From: Pontiella sulfatireligans
GTDB lineage: Bacteria; Verrucomicrobiota; Kiritimatiellia; Kiritimatiellales; Pontiellaceae
DNA length: 64,000 nucleotides
Direction: 5' to 3'
NCBI RefSeq assembly: GCF_900890705.1
Contig: NZ_CAAHFH010000001.1
Location: 2,852,001-2,916,000 of the forward strand
The notes below the pieces were generated by a model. That model worked only from the letters and a program-made list of their open reading frames with translations. It was not told the origin of the DNA and did no database searches. Positions 35,305 to 45,397 of this stretch are shown in pieces. The translations under genes were made by a program, and so were the position numbers. Each line of letters begins with the position of its first letter. Position 1 is the stretch's first letter.

Positions 35305-36336
35305 ATGACCGATCCCATTCCAGACCAAAACAACATTAAACTTGTCGATGCGCAAGTCGACGGTCGCCAACGTCTTTCCGTCGAGAAGCTTAAGGAATTC
35401 GAAGCATGGAAATACGGCATGTTCATCCATTGGGGCATGTCGACCTTCGATGGAAAAGAGCTGAGCACCTGCGAGCCAATCGAAACCTACCAACCCACCG
35501 ATCTCAACGTGGACGAATGGATTTCAGTCGCACGCGACGCCGGGATGAAATATGCAGTGCTCACCACCAAGCATGTGGCCGGGCACGCCCTTTGGCCCAG
35601 CGCCTTTGGCGACTATTCCGTAAAGAACAGCGCAAACACCACCGACATCGTCAGCGAATTCACCGAGGCCTGCCGGTCCAAAGGGCTGAAGGTCGGCTTC
35701 TACTACTGCGCATGGGACAACACCAACCTGTTTGGGCGCCAGGTGACCAAAGACTGGAATGAGTATGGCCAGGGCATGACCACCACCAACGAAGCCTTCC
35801 GTGAATTCATGTGGAACCAGACCGACGAACTGCTCGACACCTACAACCCCGACTACTTCTGGACCGATATGCCCAAAGTGCTCCCGCTCGACGCGCGCAT
35901 CAACTACTACAACCATGTCACGGAAAAGAAGCCGGACCTCTTCTTCGCCTACAACCACTCCTGCCAGAACGGCACCATATTCGACCCGACCTTTGCCTGG
36001 CCGTCCGACATCATGACCATGGAGCGCAACATTCCCAACGCCTACAACGGCCACGCCGAACAGGACTATTTCCAATGGAAGGACATCCTCGGCAAAGCCC
36101 GCTACATACCCGGCGAAACCAACGACACCATCGGACGCCAGTGGTTCTACGAAGAGGACGACGCTGTCCGCAACGACAAGGATCTGCTCGGCATGTACAT
36201 GGCCACCACCAGCCGGGGCGTCAACTTTCTGCTCAACTGCCCGCCGGACCAACGCGGCCGCATGCCGCAGCGCTGGATCGACGCCCTCATGCGCCTGCGC
36301 AAAAACATAGATCTCGTTGAAAGAACCGGCTCGTAG
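35305..36336 (+). CDS. GH29-family alpha-L-fucosidase
   Basis: The start is set at ATG 35305 just before conserved sequence; the frame is open to 35116, but the extra part resembles nothing. The 343 residues cover the GH29 TIM barrel: [36 protein letters not shown] with the substrate-binding histidines, [13 protein letters not shown], and YFWTDMP with the probable nucleophile aspartate (the usual WFDG is altered to WTDM). The C-terminal carbohydrate-binding region of larger fucosidases is missing. No signal peptide is seen, so it may act in the cytoplasm on fucose-containing oligosaccharides. A sulfatase lies 280 bp downstream. Confidence 0.87.
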   Translation: MTDPIPDQNNIKLVDAQVDGRQRLSVEKLKEFEAWKYGMFIHWGMSTFDGKELSTCEPIETYQPTDLNVDEWISVARDAGMKYAVLTTKHVAGHALWPSAFGDYSVKNSANTTDIVSEFTEACRSKGLKVGFYYCAWDNTNLFGRQVTKDWNEYGQGMTTTNEAFREFMWNQTDELLDTYNPDYFWTDMPKVLPLDARINYYNHVTEKKPDLFFAYNHSCQNGTIFDPTFAWPSDIMTMERNIPNAYNGHAEQDYFQWKDILGKARYIPGETNDTIGRQWFYEEDDAVRNDKDLLGMYMATTSRGVNFLLNCPPDQRGRMPQRWIDALMRLRKNIDLVERTGS

Positions 36337-36391
36337 TCCCGTCTTCAGACGGTTCTGCGGACATGCCGCCTTGTAGATTCCGATTTTAAGG

Positions 36392-36454
36392 TGGAGGGCG
36401 ACGCTTTGTCGGAGCCATTCGGCAGGTTGGCTCGGACAGAGCCTCGCCCTCCAA
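36392..36454. repeat. Dispersed 63-bp hairpin repeat, copy 1
   Basis: The element starts TGGAGGGCGACGCTTTGTCG and ends with a near-complement of it (CGGACAGAGCCTCGCCCTCCA), so the transcript can fold into a long hairpin. A second copy of the same length and end sequences lies at 47274-47337 in the other orientation; 24 bases (36393-36416) are identical to the complement of 47310-47333. The small size, symmetry and lack of coding fit a REP/MITE-like element. Confidence 0.75.
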
Positions 36455-36614
36455 TCCCGTTCATGAAAAATCCGGGGTTGCCCGGTGGGGATCCCAAAGG
36501 CGAAACGACAAACCCTGTCCAAAGACGATTTTCTTACCTGACCATTTGTATGATTTGACCGACCGTTGATAAGCCTCTAATCTTTTCCTTCCGAGAGCGT
36601 TCACTAAACAAGGA

Positions 36615-38267
36615 ATGATGATGAAGATTAAATCCCTGCTTTTTGTTTCTGTTTTGTCCATTTCTGCATTTGCCGCAGAACGCCCAAACCTGCTGTTCAT
36701 CATGATGGACGATCTCGGCGTCGGGCATTGCCAGTTCAACAACGGCCAACTCACCGTCGAGGCGTTCGATCCCTACTTCAAGGAACTGGTCGCCCAGCGC
36801 CAAGACTACACCCCCGAACAGGCGCTCGAGTTTTCCAAACGCGCCATGCCGACGCTCAACCGCCTCGCCCAAAGCGGCGCCGTCTTCACCCGCGCCTATG
36901 CACCCAGCAGCTTGTGCGCACCCTCGCGTCTCGCCATCGCCACCGGCCTCAGCCTGCAGAAGGCCGGCGTGTACACCAATATGGATGTGGAAAGCGACGG
37001 CATCAAACCCGGCACCCATCTCGCCCACCAGCTCCAGAACGCGGGCTACGGAACGGCGCACATTGGAAAATGGCATGTCGGCAAGCGCGACTATCAGGTC
37101 ATCCGCAGCGTGCTGGATCGCCGCAATATCGAAAAGAACCTTTCGTGGGGCGCGCTCCGCAACCAGCATCCCGAAATCTACAACGAAGCGTGGGACGCAG
37201 GATACTACGGCTCCGTGGTCAAGGAGCAGAATCCGCTGAACAACGGCTTCGACTACTATTACGGCTACAACAACTGGGCCAGCCAGTTCTATGACTCGAC
37301 ACTCGTCTGGGAAAATTTTGAACACGCCGGCCGGCAGACGGGCTACAACACCGAAGTCTTCACCGACAAGGCGCTCGGCTTCATGCAGAAGCAGGTCGGA
37401 AAAAACAAGCCGTTTTTCGTTCAGCTCCACTATCACGCCGTGCACGACTACCTCGAACCCAACGCACCCGACCGGTACTGGAATTCGTTCCGATCACCGT
37501 CCTACAACCTTTCGAACTTCTACGCGCACATCAACGCGGTCGATCAAAACATCCAGCGTCTGCTCGACTATCTGAAGAAAAACGGTTTGCTCGAAAACAC
37601 GCTGATCGCCTTCACGTCCGACAACGGCGCCATGTCCGGAGGACCGTCGGTGCTTCCCGGCAACGCCCCCTTTTCTGGACACAAAGGCATGTTTTATCAA
37701 GGCGGCATCCGCGTGCCCCTGCTGTTCTATTGGCCCGAAGGCATCAAAGCTAAAGGCGAGAACGACCAGCTCGTCTCAAGCATGGACATCCTGCCCACCT
37801 TCATCGAAGCCGCCGGCTTGGCCGCGCCGAAAAACCTTAAGGCAAAAAGCCTGCTGGGCCTGCTTTCCGATACAAACACCGCACCGGTGCGCGAACAATT
37901 GGTCTGGGCCGGAATTCATGCGCGAGCGTGGGGCTTCATGATCAACAAATCGTTCAAAACAAAGAACGACGAGCGCAACAAGGCGCCGGGAGGCTGGGCT
38001 ATCGCCAAGGGCGACTATGTCCTGCGCTTCACCGGAACCATCGAGCCGGATCTCTACGTTGAAGCGCCCGAAGGCGCAGCGCCGAAAATCGAACTCTACA
38101 ATGTAAAGCAGGATCCCGCCGAAACCAGCGATCTGGCAGACCAGATGCCCGAACTCGTCGAAGCCATGAAGACGGAATATCTCAAACGCACGCCCGACTT
38201 CACTCCCCCCGTCCGCTGGAGCAAAGAAAAGTGGCAAGAGCTGGTGAAGCAACCCGCTTCAAGCTGA
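36615..38267 (+). CDS. Secreted type I sulfatase
   Basis: The 550-residue protein has a signal peptide MMMKIKSLLFVSVLSISAFA followed by the sulfatase opening RPNLLFIMMDDLG with metal-binding aspartates. The formylglycine site is CAPSR in SSLCAPSRLAIATG, so a maturase is required. Further signatures are YGTAHIGKWHVG, VQLHYHAVHDYLEP and FTSDNGAMSGG, the second metal-binding group. It is probably periplasmic and removes sulphate from a sulphated polysaccharide. Its position next to a GH29 fucosidase suggests fucoidan-like substrates. AAGGA lies just before the triple ATG start. Confidence 0.93.
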   Translation: MMMKIKSLLFVSVLSISAFAAERPNLLFIMMDDLGVGHCQFNNGQLTVEAFDPYFKELVAQRQDYTPEQALEFSKRAMPTLNRLAQSGAVFTRAYAPSSLCAPSRLAIATGLSLQKAGVYTNMDVESDGIKPGTHLAHQLQNAGYGTAHIGKWHVGKRDYQVIRSVLDRRNIEKNLSWGALRNQHPEIYNEAWDAGYYGSVVKEQNPLNNGFDYYYGYNNWASQFYDSTLVWENFEHAGRQTGYNTEVFTDKALGFMQKQVGKNKPFFVQLHYHAVHDYLEPNAPDRYWNSFRSPSYNLSNFYAHINAVDQNIQRLLDYLKKNGLLENTLIAFTSDNGAMSGGPSVLPGNAPFSGHKGMFYQGGIRVPLLFYWPEGIKAKGENDQLVSSMDILPTFIEAAGLAAPKNLKAKSLLGLLSDTNTAPVREQLVWAGIHARAWGFMINKSFKTKNDERNKAPGGWAIAKGDYVLRFTGTIEPDLYVEAPEGAAPKIELYNVKQDPAETSDLADQMPELVEAMKTEYLKRTPDFTPPVRWSKEKWQELVKQPASS

Positions 38268-38311
38268 ATGCGTAGACGCGAGCTTCCAGCCGCGTTGCGA
38301 TGGAACGGCCA

Positions 38312-39454
<1,143 letters not shown>

Positions 39455-39522
39455 TTATATTATGTTTTAATTAGATCGCAATCATATTTTAACATAATTT
39501 AACTCAGTTTAAATTTCCGCTA

Positions 39523-40902
39523 TCAGATGTGCCCAACGAGATATTCCTTCACCGCATCAACATCATTGGCGATGGCGTCGCAGCGGGTTTCGACGTCGGC
39601 TAGGGCGTCGAGGGTTGGGTGGTGCACGCCTTTGCCGATGGCATCGATGATGGCTTGGGTGAATTTGGCCGGATGCGCGGTGGCGAGGCAGATGGTCGGT
39701 GCGTCAGCGGATTTAAACTGCTCGGCGACGTAGACGCCGACGGCGGTGTGCGGATCGAGCACATAGCCGCACTGGTCGTGGTATTTCTTGATCGTCGCCA
39801 TCGTCGCAGCGGTATCGCCGCGCCCGGCCACAAAGAGGTCGTCCACCGCACCGCTTTCGTTCAGCTCGATGGAAAGCGAGCCGTTTTCCTTAAAGCCGTC
39901 CATGAGGGCGACAAGCTTGGAGGCGTCCTGCCCTGCCTTATAATAAAGGTAGCGCTCAAAGTTGCTGGCCACCTGGATATCCATCGACGGGCTGATGGTC
40001 GAAACCACATCGGCCATGCCGTAGGTGCCGCTGTTGAAGAAGCGCGAAAGGATGTCGTTCTCGTTGGTGGCGAGGATCAGCTTGCTGATCGGCAATCCCA
40101 TCCGCTGCGCGAGGTAGCCCGCAAGAATGTCGCCAAAGTTGCCGGTCGGCACCGAAAATTGAACGGTCTTGGCACCGGTTTTTTCCAAGGCTTTGAAGGC
40201 GGCATAAAAATAATAGACGGTCTGCGCGAGCACGCGCGCCCAGTTGACGGAGTTGACGGAGCCGAGCGAGTGTTCGGTCTTGAAGCCCACATCGCCAAAG
40301 GTGGTTTTCATGATGTTTTGGCAGTCGTCGAAGGTGCCGTCGACCGCGAGGTTGAAGACATTATCGTCGAGCACGCTGGTCATCTGCTTTTCCTGCAGCG
40401 GGCTGGTGCGCCCTTCGGGGTGCATAATGAAAATATTGATCGCCGGTTTGCCACGCACGCCGTGGATGGCCGCGCTTCCGGTATCGCCGCTGGTGGCGCC
40501 GAGAATGTTCAGCCTGCCCCCGCGTTTCTCCAGAATATATTCAAACAGGTTGCCGAGAAACTGCAGGGCCACATCTTTGAACGCCAGCGTCGGGCCGTGG
40601 AAAAGCTCCAGAATTTCGAATTCGCCCACAGCGACGGAAGGAGCAACCTCGGGGTGGTCGAACGCGGCATAGGAATCATTGACCAGCTTTTGCAGATCGT
40701 CCGCCGGAATGTCGGTGGCGAACAGGCGAATGACTTCAAAGGCGAGCTCCGGATACGACAGCTTCGACCACGCGTCGAGCTTTTCGGTAACGTTTGGAAG
40801 CTGCTCGGGCAGCAGCAAGCCGCCGTCGGGCGCGAGCCCGGTCATTACTGCATCTTGAAATCCAATGGGGGCCATCTGCCCGCGCGTGCTAATATAGTTC
40901 AT
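39523..40902 (-). CDS. thrC: Threonine synthase
   Basis: ATG 40902, with GAGGATT upstream, begins MNYISTRGQMAPIGFQDAVM, the usual threonine synthase start; the frame's earlier start at 40944 is not conserved. The 459-residue enzyme converts O-phosphohomoserine to threonine with PLP: FHGPTLAFKDVALQF carries the PLP lysine (~K109), ATSGDTGSAAIHG the phosphate-binding loop, and SVPTGNFGDILAGYLAQ a further PLP contact. It belongs to the longer, fungal/proteobacterial-like subgroup. It is divergent from cysE with 123 bp between the start codons. Confidence 0.95.
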   Translation of the reverse strand: MNYISTRGQMAPIGFQDAVMTGLAPDGGLLLPEQLPNVTEKLDAWSKLSYPELAFEVIRLFATDIPADDLQKLVNDSYAAFDHPEVAPSVAVGEFEILELFHGPTLAFKDVALQFLGNLFEYILEKRGGRLNILGATSGDTGSAAIHGVRGKPAINIFIMHPEGRTSPLQEKQMTSVLDDNVFNLAVDGTFDDCQNIMKTTFGDVGFKTEHSLGSVNSVNWARVLAQTVYYFYAAFKALEKTGAKTVQFSVPTGNFGDILAGYLAQRMGLPISKLILATNENDILSRFFNSGTYGMADVVSTISPSMDIQVASNFERYLYYKAGQDASKLVALMDGFKENGSLSIELNESGAVDDLFVAGRGDTAATMATIKKYHDQCGYVLDPHTAVGVYVAEQFKSADAPTICLATAHPAKFTQAIIDAIGKGVHHPTLDALADVETRCDAIANDVDAVKEYLVGHI

Positions 40903-41025
40903 AATAGAATCCTCAAAAAAATGTAAGGTGGGATACTTAATCATGAGTCAGCCGGATTAAAGAATAAAATTGCGTCCAACGCAGGGGGTCGCTAGCTTGT
41001 TGGACAATTGAAACGAGGTTGCGGA

Positions 41026-41967
41026 ATGAATACGATCAAGCAAATCGAGAAAACGGCGAAAGAGCTCATGCCGCTTTACACGGCAGGTGATGCCGACCTG
41101 CCCGACCGCCCGCTCTGGGAGCATCCGGAACTCGACCAGGTGATCGAGGCGCTGCGCCTGCTCTTCGACGTACTGTTTCCCGGACGGCATATTCCCGAAC
41201 CCGCCGACTTTAAGACCTTTTTTATCAATCAGCTCGAAAACGCCGCCGAAACCCTGCAACAGGAAATTGAAAAAGCCCTCCCCTTCCGCTGGATGGGCGC
41301 CGCCGACCTGCATGAAAAACGGCCGGAAATCGACAACCTCTATCTGGTTTCCACCGAAATCGTGAACCGGTTCCTCGACGCGTTGCCCGCCATTCGTACC
41401 CTGCTGATTGAAGACGTGAAGGCCGCCTACAACGGCGACCCGGCCGCGCTGAGCTATGCCGAAGTCAAGCTGGCCTATCCCGGCCTCGTCGCCATCACCT
41501 CGCACCGCATCGCCCACGAGCTCTACAAGCTCGAGGTACCGCTCATCCCGCGCATCATGAGCGAATACACCCATTCGCTCACCGGCATCGACATCCATCC
41601 GGGCGCGACCATTGGCGAAGGCTTCTTCATCGACCACGGCACCGGCGTTGTTATTGGCGAAACCTGCCACATCGGCAACCACGTTAAACTCTACCAAGGC
41701 GTGACCCTCGGTGCAAAAAGCTTTCCGCTCGACGAACACGGGCGCCCGATCAAACACATCCAGCGCCACCCGACGGTGGAGGATGATGTGATTGTCTATG
41801 CCAACAGCACCATCCTTGGAGGCGACACGGTGATTGGACACGGCACGGTGGTGGCCGGCAACGTTTTCCTGATGCAGAGCACGCCCGCAGGCAGCCTCGT
41901 CACCCGCATTGACGGAGGCGTAACCATCAAAACCCGTGAAACACCGATCTGCGGCGCCGGCATCTAA
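41026..41967 (+). CDS. cysE: Serine O-acetyltransferase
   Basis: ATG 41026 is chosen within a short frame; the TTG at 41008 is less likely. The 313-residue protein has an extended N-terminal helical domain (~1-185) typical of the larger EpsC-type serine acetyltransferases and a C-terminal left-handed beta-helix of hexapeptide repeats: GIDIHPGATIGEGFFIDHGT with the catalytic Asp/His pair, VVIGETCHIGNHVKLYQGVT and GAKSFPLDEHGRPIKHIQRH. It transfers acetyl from acetyl-CoA to serine as the first step of cysteine synthesis. It stands alone. Confidence 0.92.
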   Translation: MNTIKQIEKTAKELMPLYTAGDADLPDRPLWEHPELDQVIEALRLLFDVLFPGRHIPEPADFKTFFINQLENAAETLQQEIEKALPFRWMGAADLHEKRPEIDNLYLVSTEIVNRFLDALPAIRTLLIEDVKAAYNGDPAALSYAEVKLAYPGLVAITSHRIAHELYKLEVPLIPRIMSEYTHSLTGIDIHPGATIGEGFFIDHGTGVVIGETCHIGNHVKLYQGVTLGAKSFPLDEHGRPIKHIQRHPTVEDDVIVYANSTILGGDTVIGHGTVVAGNVFLMQSTPAGSLVTRIDGGVTIKTRETPICGAGI

Positions 41968-42079
41968 TCCGCCTCCACAGGCACGGGCAATTTTCAGTTA
42001 ATCGGCCCGCGCGGGGACGGCTGATTCTATGCGTCGAAGGAAGCCCGCGCCAGATCGGGTGATTTATCAAAAAAAACAC

Positions 42080-42108
42080 TAGACTTGCCGAGGGCGTTTC
42101 CCTATACA
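42080..42108 (+). promoter_or_regulatory. Probable rpmI-rplT promoter
   Basis: TAGACT (42080-42085) and TATACA (42103-42108) are 17 bp apart and about 65 bp upstream of rpmI. The string TAGACTTGCCG is shared with the trpB promoter. No infC gene precedes rpmI, so the operon starts here. The leader is 60 bases and shows no obvious L20-binding fold. Confidence 0.55.
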
Positions 42109-42174
42109 TAACCCTCTTTTGCGCGAGCCAGAAGGCTTGCGTCGGAATCAATTTAATAAAAAAGCGGTGTTATT

Positions 42175-42363
42175 ATGCCTAAAATGAAAACAAAAAAGTG
42201 TGCAGCCAAACGGTTTAGCAAAACCGGTACCGGCAAGCTGAAACGGAACCACATGGGTGGAAGCCACATCCTCTCGAACAAGAATCGTAAACACAAACGG
42301 AAACTGCGCAGCTCCGACATCGTCGATAAGTCGGACATGAAGCGCATCACCCCGTATATCTAA
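42175..42363 (+). CDS. rpmI: 50S ribosomal protein L35
   Basis: The 62-residue, very basic protein matches L35: [40 protein letters not shown] and the C-terminal DMKRITPYI. It is a structural component of the large ribosomal subunit. It lies 16 bp before rplT as in most bacteria, but without the usual infC in front, which in this organism must be elsewhere. Confidence 0.97.
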   Translation: MPKMKTKKCAAKRFSKTGTGKLKRNHMGGSHILSNKNRKHKRKLRSSDIVDKSDMKRITPYI

Positions 42364-42379
42364 TTGCTGGAGAACAATC

Positions 42380-42736
42380 ATGCCAAGAGCAACTAATGGA
42401 CCGGCCTCGCGCCACAGAAGAAACAGCCGCCTGAAACTCGCAAGAGGCTTTAAGGGCGCTCGCAGTAAGCTTTTCCGCACGGCGACCGAAGCCGTCGACC
42501 GCGCACAGGCCATGGCCTATGTGCACCGCAAGCACAAGAAGCGCGACTTCCGTCGCTTATGGACCGTCCGCATCAATGCGGCCTGCCGTATGGATGGAAT
42601 CAGCTACAGCCGCTTCATCGACGGACTGAACAAATGCGAAATCAAACTCAACCGCAAGATGCTCTCCGAGATCGCCATTCACGATCCGGCCGGCTTCACC
42701 AAAGTGGTTGAAACCGCTAAAGCCAAAGTCTGCTAA
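42380..42736 (+). CDS. rplT: 50S ribosomal protein L20
   Basis: The 118-residue protein matches L20 along its length: NSRLKLARGFKGARSKLFRT, AYVHRKHKKRDFRRLWTVRI, NAACRMDGISYSRFIDGLNK and the C-terminal domain MLSEIAIHDPAGF. L20 binds 23S rRNA early in assembly and in many bacteria represses its own operon. GGAGAA precedes ATG 42380. A strong terminator follows 27 bp after the stop. Confidence 0.98.
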   Translation: MPRATNGPASRHRRNSRLKLARGFKGARSKLFRTATEAVDRAQAMAYVHRKHKKRDFRRLWTVRINAACRMDGISYSRFIDGLNKCEIKLNRKMLSEIAIHDPAGFTKVVETAKAKVC

Positions 42737-42762
42737 ATTCAGCAAACCAAGCTTTTCTGCAA

Positions 42763-42790
42763 AGAGCGTCCTCACCGGCGCTCTTTTTTT
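42763..42790 (+). terminator. rpmI-rplT terminator
   Basis: A G/C-rich stem AGAGCG...CGCTCT (with further pairing in GTCCTCACCGG) is followed by seven or more T. It lies 27 bp beyond the rplT stop and reads as a classical intrinsic terminator. Confidence 0.85.
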
Positions 42791-42801
42791 GTGTGCACTT
42801 T

Positions 42802-42856
42802 TGGAGTGCGCTGGCTCGACAGCGCTTTTAAAGCGACGTCCAGCCGCCGCACTCCA
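42802..42856. repeat. 55-bp hairpin repeat (REP-like)
   Basis: The element begins TGGAGTGCGCTGGCTCGACA and ends GCCGCCGCACTCCA, with arms that pair through most of their length around the centre CGCTTTTAAAGCG. The ends TGGAGxGCG...CGCxCTCCA are shared with the 63-bp elements at 36392 and 47274, so it may be a distant member of the same family or a second family. Confidence 0.6.
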
Positions 42857-42905
42857 TATTATTTCTTCCATTCCCTCAGCCGTTGGAATGTCGCCACAAT
42901 CCGGG

Positions 42906-43688
42906 CTATGGAATCGCGTCATCGTCGTCGCTCAGACCGCGATCCCGACAATAGTTCCTGATCGCTTCGATAAAACCCGTAAGAGTGGGTATGCTGCCGT
43001 CGCGCAATCCGTTTCTCCAAGATGTTGCTTCCTTACAGCCCAGACCTACCGCACGATCAATAAACTCCAACGCTTTTTCATGATCTTCAGGACTTCCCTC
43101 GCCTTGAATATACATGACACCCAACTGGAAGTTTGCCTGAGCATGATCTTGTCGGGCAGCCGCTAAAAACCACGTTCGCGCCTCGGCAAGGTCTCTGGGC
43201 GCACCAGCACGTCCCAACCGATAATAACAGCCCAAATAATACTGGGACGAAGCACACCCGCCCTGCGCTTGAGCAATAAGTTTAGCAGAAAAAGGAGGGG
43301 GAGAGCTGAACGGCATCAGCAGGCCAATTCTATCAGCGCCCCTAAAGATACAAACAGCATCTTCAATTCCACCGGTTTTTGCGAACCAAAGTTCCGGCTC
43401 CGGGATCCGTTGCAACAGAAACGAAATATATTTCGAGTTCAGAACCAGCCCCTCTGGACCAATGTAGTGGCCATCTTTCCGAACCGTCAGCTCGGAAAAA
43501 CCAAAGCGCTCATCAAACGGCGTTGCCCAGTATTCCTGCATACGACGATATTGACCGCACCTCCCCTCCGGAGGCAATTGGTCAACGAAAACATAGCGGT
43601 CATCAATCAGGATACACCTGTCCGTAATCAGCGTGCGCCCATCCTCCAGCACAAAGCTGAGTTTCCAATTGATGGTTTCACTATGCAT
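42906..43688 (-). CDS. Sel1-repeat protein with unknown N-terminal domain
   Basis: The 260-residue protein has a beta-rich N-terminal domain (~1-130: SFVLEDGRTLITDRCILIDD, YATPFDERFGFSELTV-like stretch) that is not recognised, then two or three Sel1 repeats (~140-215: ASSQYYLGCYYRLGRAG, ARTWFLAAARQDHAQANFQLG, KALEFIDRAVGLG). Sel1 repeats bind proteins. It overlaps the preceding unknown gene by eight bases and ends the four-gene operon headed by the DUF3696-type ATPase, so a role in the same putative defence system is inferred. Confidence 0.75.
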   Translation of the reverse strand: MHSETINWKLSFVLEDGRTLITDRCILIDDRYVFVDQLPPEGRCGQYRRMQEYWATPFDERFGFSELTVRKDGHYIGPEGLVLNSKYISFLLQRIPEPELWFAKTGGIEDAVCIFRGADRIGLLMPFSSPPPFSAKLIAQAQGGCASSQYYLGCYYRLGRAGAPRDLAEARTWFLAAARQDHAQANFQLGVMYIQGEGSPEDHEKALEFIDRAVGLGCKEATSWRNGLRDGSIPTLTGFIEAIRNYCRDRGLSDDDDAIP

Positions 43689-44415
43689 TCAAGCACCTGA
43701 TTTCCAGAATATTATCTGGTGGCAAATCGACTAACAAATGAATTGCCGAGGGATTAAAAATTTCCCTTTCCCGCCCACACTCATGGGCAATTATAGAAAG
43801 CAACAACTCTTCAACATAAGACCCCAGTAAATCGCCATCTGTTTCATCCCCCACAACCCAAGCACGGGGTAATTCACATTTTATCGAAACTGGCTTCGTA
43901 TTCTCAAATAGCTCCCGTTTTCGCTCTTTACCCATAGCGCCCAAACGTTCAAAAATGCCGCACAGGAAATAGCTTCCACTTTTCGCGTAGCTCTCAAAGG
44001 GTACGAATCCGAGACCTGCTGTATTGTCATACCAATGATTTCGATAAGGCCCGTGGTATAGGGCTAACACTTCATCACAAGCAGTCTCCCACCCAGAAAC
44101 ATCTCCCACGTATTTTTGGGCAAAGGCCCGCAACCGTTCATCCGTTCTTACTAGCAAGCCATGATCTCGATAACTCTGGACACTCAAGGGGCGGCAACAG
44201 TGATACGCAACAAAACCAGAAATGTGATTAACGATCTCTCGAACCTGCGTCTTAAAAAAGAGAGTCACCTCGTCATCATCACGGTTGACCAGCTTGCTGG
44301 AGATTTTATTTATGGATTCCTCATCGCCTCCAAATGACTTCAGCTTATTTCTAACGACATTAACGGCCTCTGTTGGCCAACTCTCAGAATCAATAATGTC
44401 CAACCTACATTTCAT
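43681..44415 (-). CDS. Unknown protein in ATPase-PLD operon
   Basis: This 244-residue protein has no signal peptide or membrane segment. It is mainly helical in the first half (KTQVREIVNHISGFVAYHCC, RAFAQKYVGDVSGWETACDE), with a YHGPYRNHWYDNTAGLGFVP segment and a beta-rich end (AIHLLVDLPPDNILEIRCL). H/D/C residues are frequent but no catalytic motif is recognised. It starts 46 bp after the PLD-like gene and overlaps the Sel1 gene, so it is part of the same operon. Confidence 0.65.
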   Translation of the reverse strand: MKCRLDIIDSESWPTEAVNVVRNKLKSFGGDEESINKISSKLVNRDDDEVTLFFKTQVREIVNHISGFVAYHCCRPLSVQSYRDHGLLVRTDERLRAFAQKYVGDVSGWETACDEVLALYHGPYRNHWYDNTAGLGFVPFESYAKSGSYFLCGIFERLGAMGKERKRELFENTKPVSIKCELPRAWVVGDETDGDLLGSYVEELLLSIIAHECGREREIFNPSAIHLLVDLPPDNILEIRCLNA

Positions 44416-44461
44416 TTAACCACCCCGCCAAAGCTTTCCTACATATTTCACTCGCAGCAAA

Positions 44462-45397
44462 CTAAACGGATACCGGATATGTTCTGCTGCAAAGTGAATG
44501 GAGTTCTTTGACCGTATTGCGGTGACCGTCCTGATCAATCTTTGAAGAAAAATTCGATTGCTTTGAATGCCTCCCGTTGAATACCGCCATCCCCGATCCA
44601 ACTTCAAACACCAGATGGTCGAACTTGATAAATCGGTCATGTTCGACTTTTCCAAATTCCCGAGAGTCGGTTAGAAACAGATTAATCTCTCCGACTCCGC
44701 CCCTTGCCAAACGTTCGCGGCTTATTTGTGCAACACGATTTTGGGCATCATCTTCAGTAAGGTTGGTCTTGCCTCCGAACGATGAATACAAAGTGACATT
44801 CGCTTTCTTTGCTGAACCGTCGAGCATGACCAAGAAAGCTTCAAGTCCGTTGATCCCTTCCCCATCGGAAAGGGCAAAGCGATCCACAATGATTATATTC
44901 CGACAAAGCGAAGCTGGTAAGGCGAAACGCTCTTTCCACAATTCCTGCACGCGGATTTCATCTGTCCGTTTTTCTCCAAGCTCATGTGCTCGTAGAAATG
45001 CAACGGAGTTGTCGATATCCTCCAAAAGATCCAGTTCGATATCAGGGCAAAGTTCTTTCATTTCGTCCTGAACATATTCCAAGCGGGTTTCTTCAAGAAA
45101 AATGAGATCCAGCATGCCATTCAGTGTTTCAGCGGTGTTAATGCGATCTTCTATTTTTTCCAATCCCGGCCAATTTCCCTGAACAGGCTTCATCCAAGCT
45201 TTCTTCAATATTTCCTTCCAAAGGATGCGTTTGGATTGCGGAAGCTGGTTCAGGATACCTGCCAATTCGGAGTCAGCAAACGTGTTGCCGTTATGAAAAA
45301 GAACTCCGTACCGCAACCATTCCCGTATCAGGCGACGGTGTTCGCCGATGCTTGCCGCCAAGACCGCGTCAGGATCGAGCGCGAAACGGGCCAACAT
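44462..45397 (-). CDS. PLD/MIT_C-like protein, candidate effector
   Basis: The 311-residue protein starts within the ATPase stop (TAATG, one-base overlap). The first ~150 residues are helical and unknown. In the C-terminal part a Rossmann-like strand pattern (CRNIIIVDRFAL, NVTLYSSFGG, EINLFLTDS) leads to VEHDRFIKFDHLVFEVGSGM (H243, D244, R245, G257, G259), which resembles the HDR..G(S/R)G motif of phospholipase-D-like MIT_C domains. If so it could be a nuclease or a membrane/protein-binding module. Only one HxxR-type motif is present, so catalysis is uncertain. Paired with an overlapping ATPase, it is a candidate effector. Confidence 0.65.
   Translation of the reverse strand: MLARFALDPDAVLAASIGEHRRLIREWLRYGVLFHNGNTFADSELAGILNQLPQSKRILWKEILKKAWMKPVQGNWPGLEKIEDRINTAETLNGMLDLIFLEETRLEYVQDEMKELCPDIELDLLEDIDNSVAFLRAHELGEKRTDEIRVQELWKERFALPASLCRNIIIVDRFALSDGEGINGLEAFLVMLDGSAKKANVTLYSSFGGKTNLTEDDAQNRVAQISRERLARGGVGEINLFLTDSREFGKVEHDRFIKFDHLVFEVGSGMAVFNGRHSKQSNFSSKIDQDGHRNTVKELHSLCSRTYPVSV

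Noticed and set aside
39619..40926. Plus-strand 435-codon frame opposite thrC
   Set aside because: It lies fully antisense to threonine synthase and has the unusual composition of a shadow frame.
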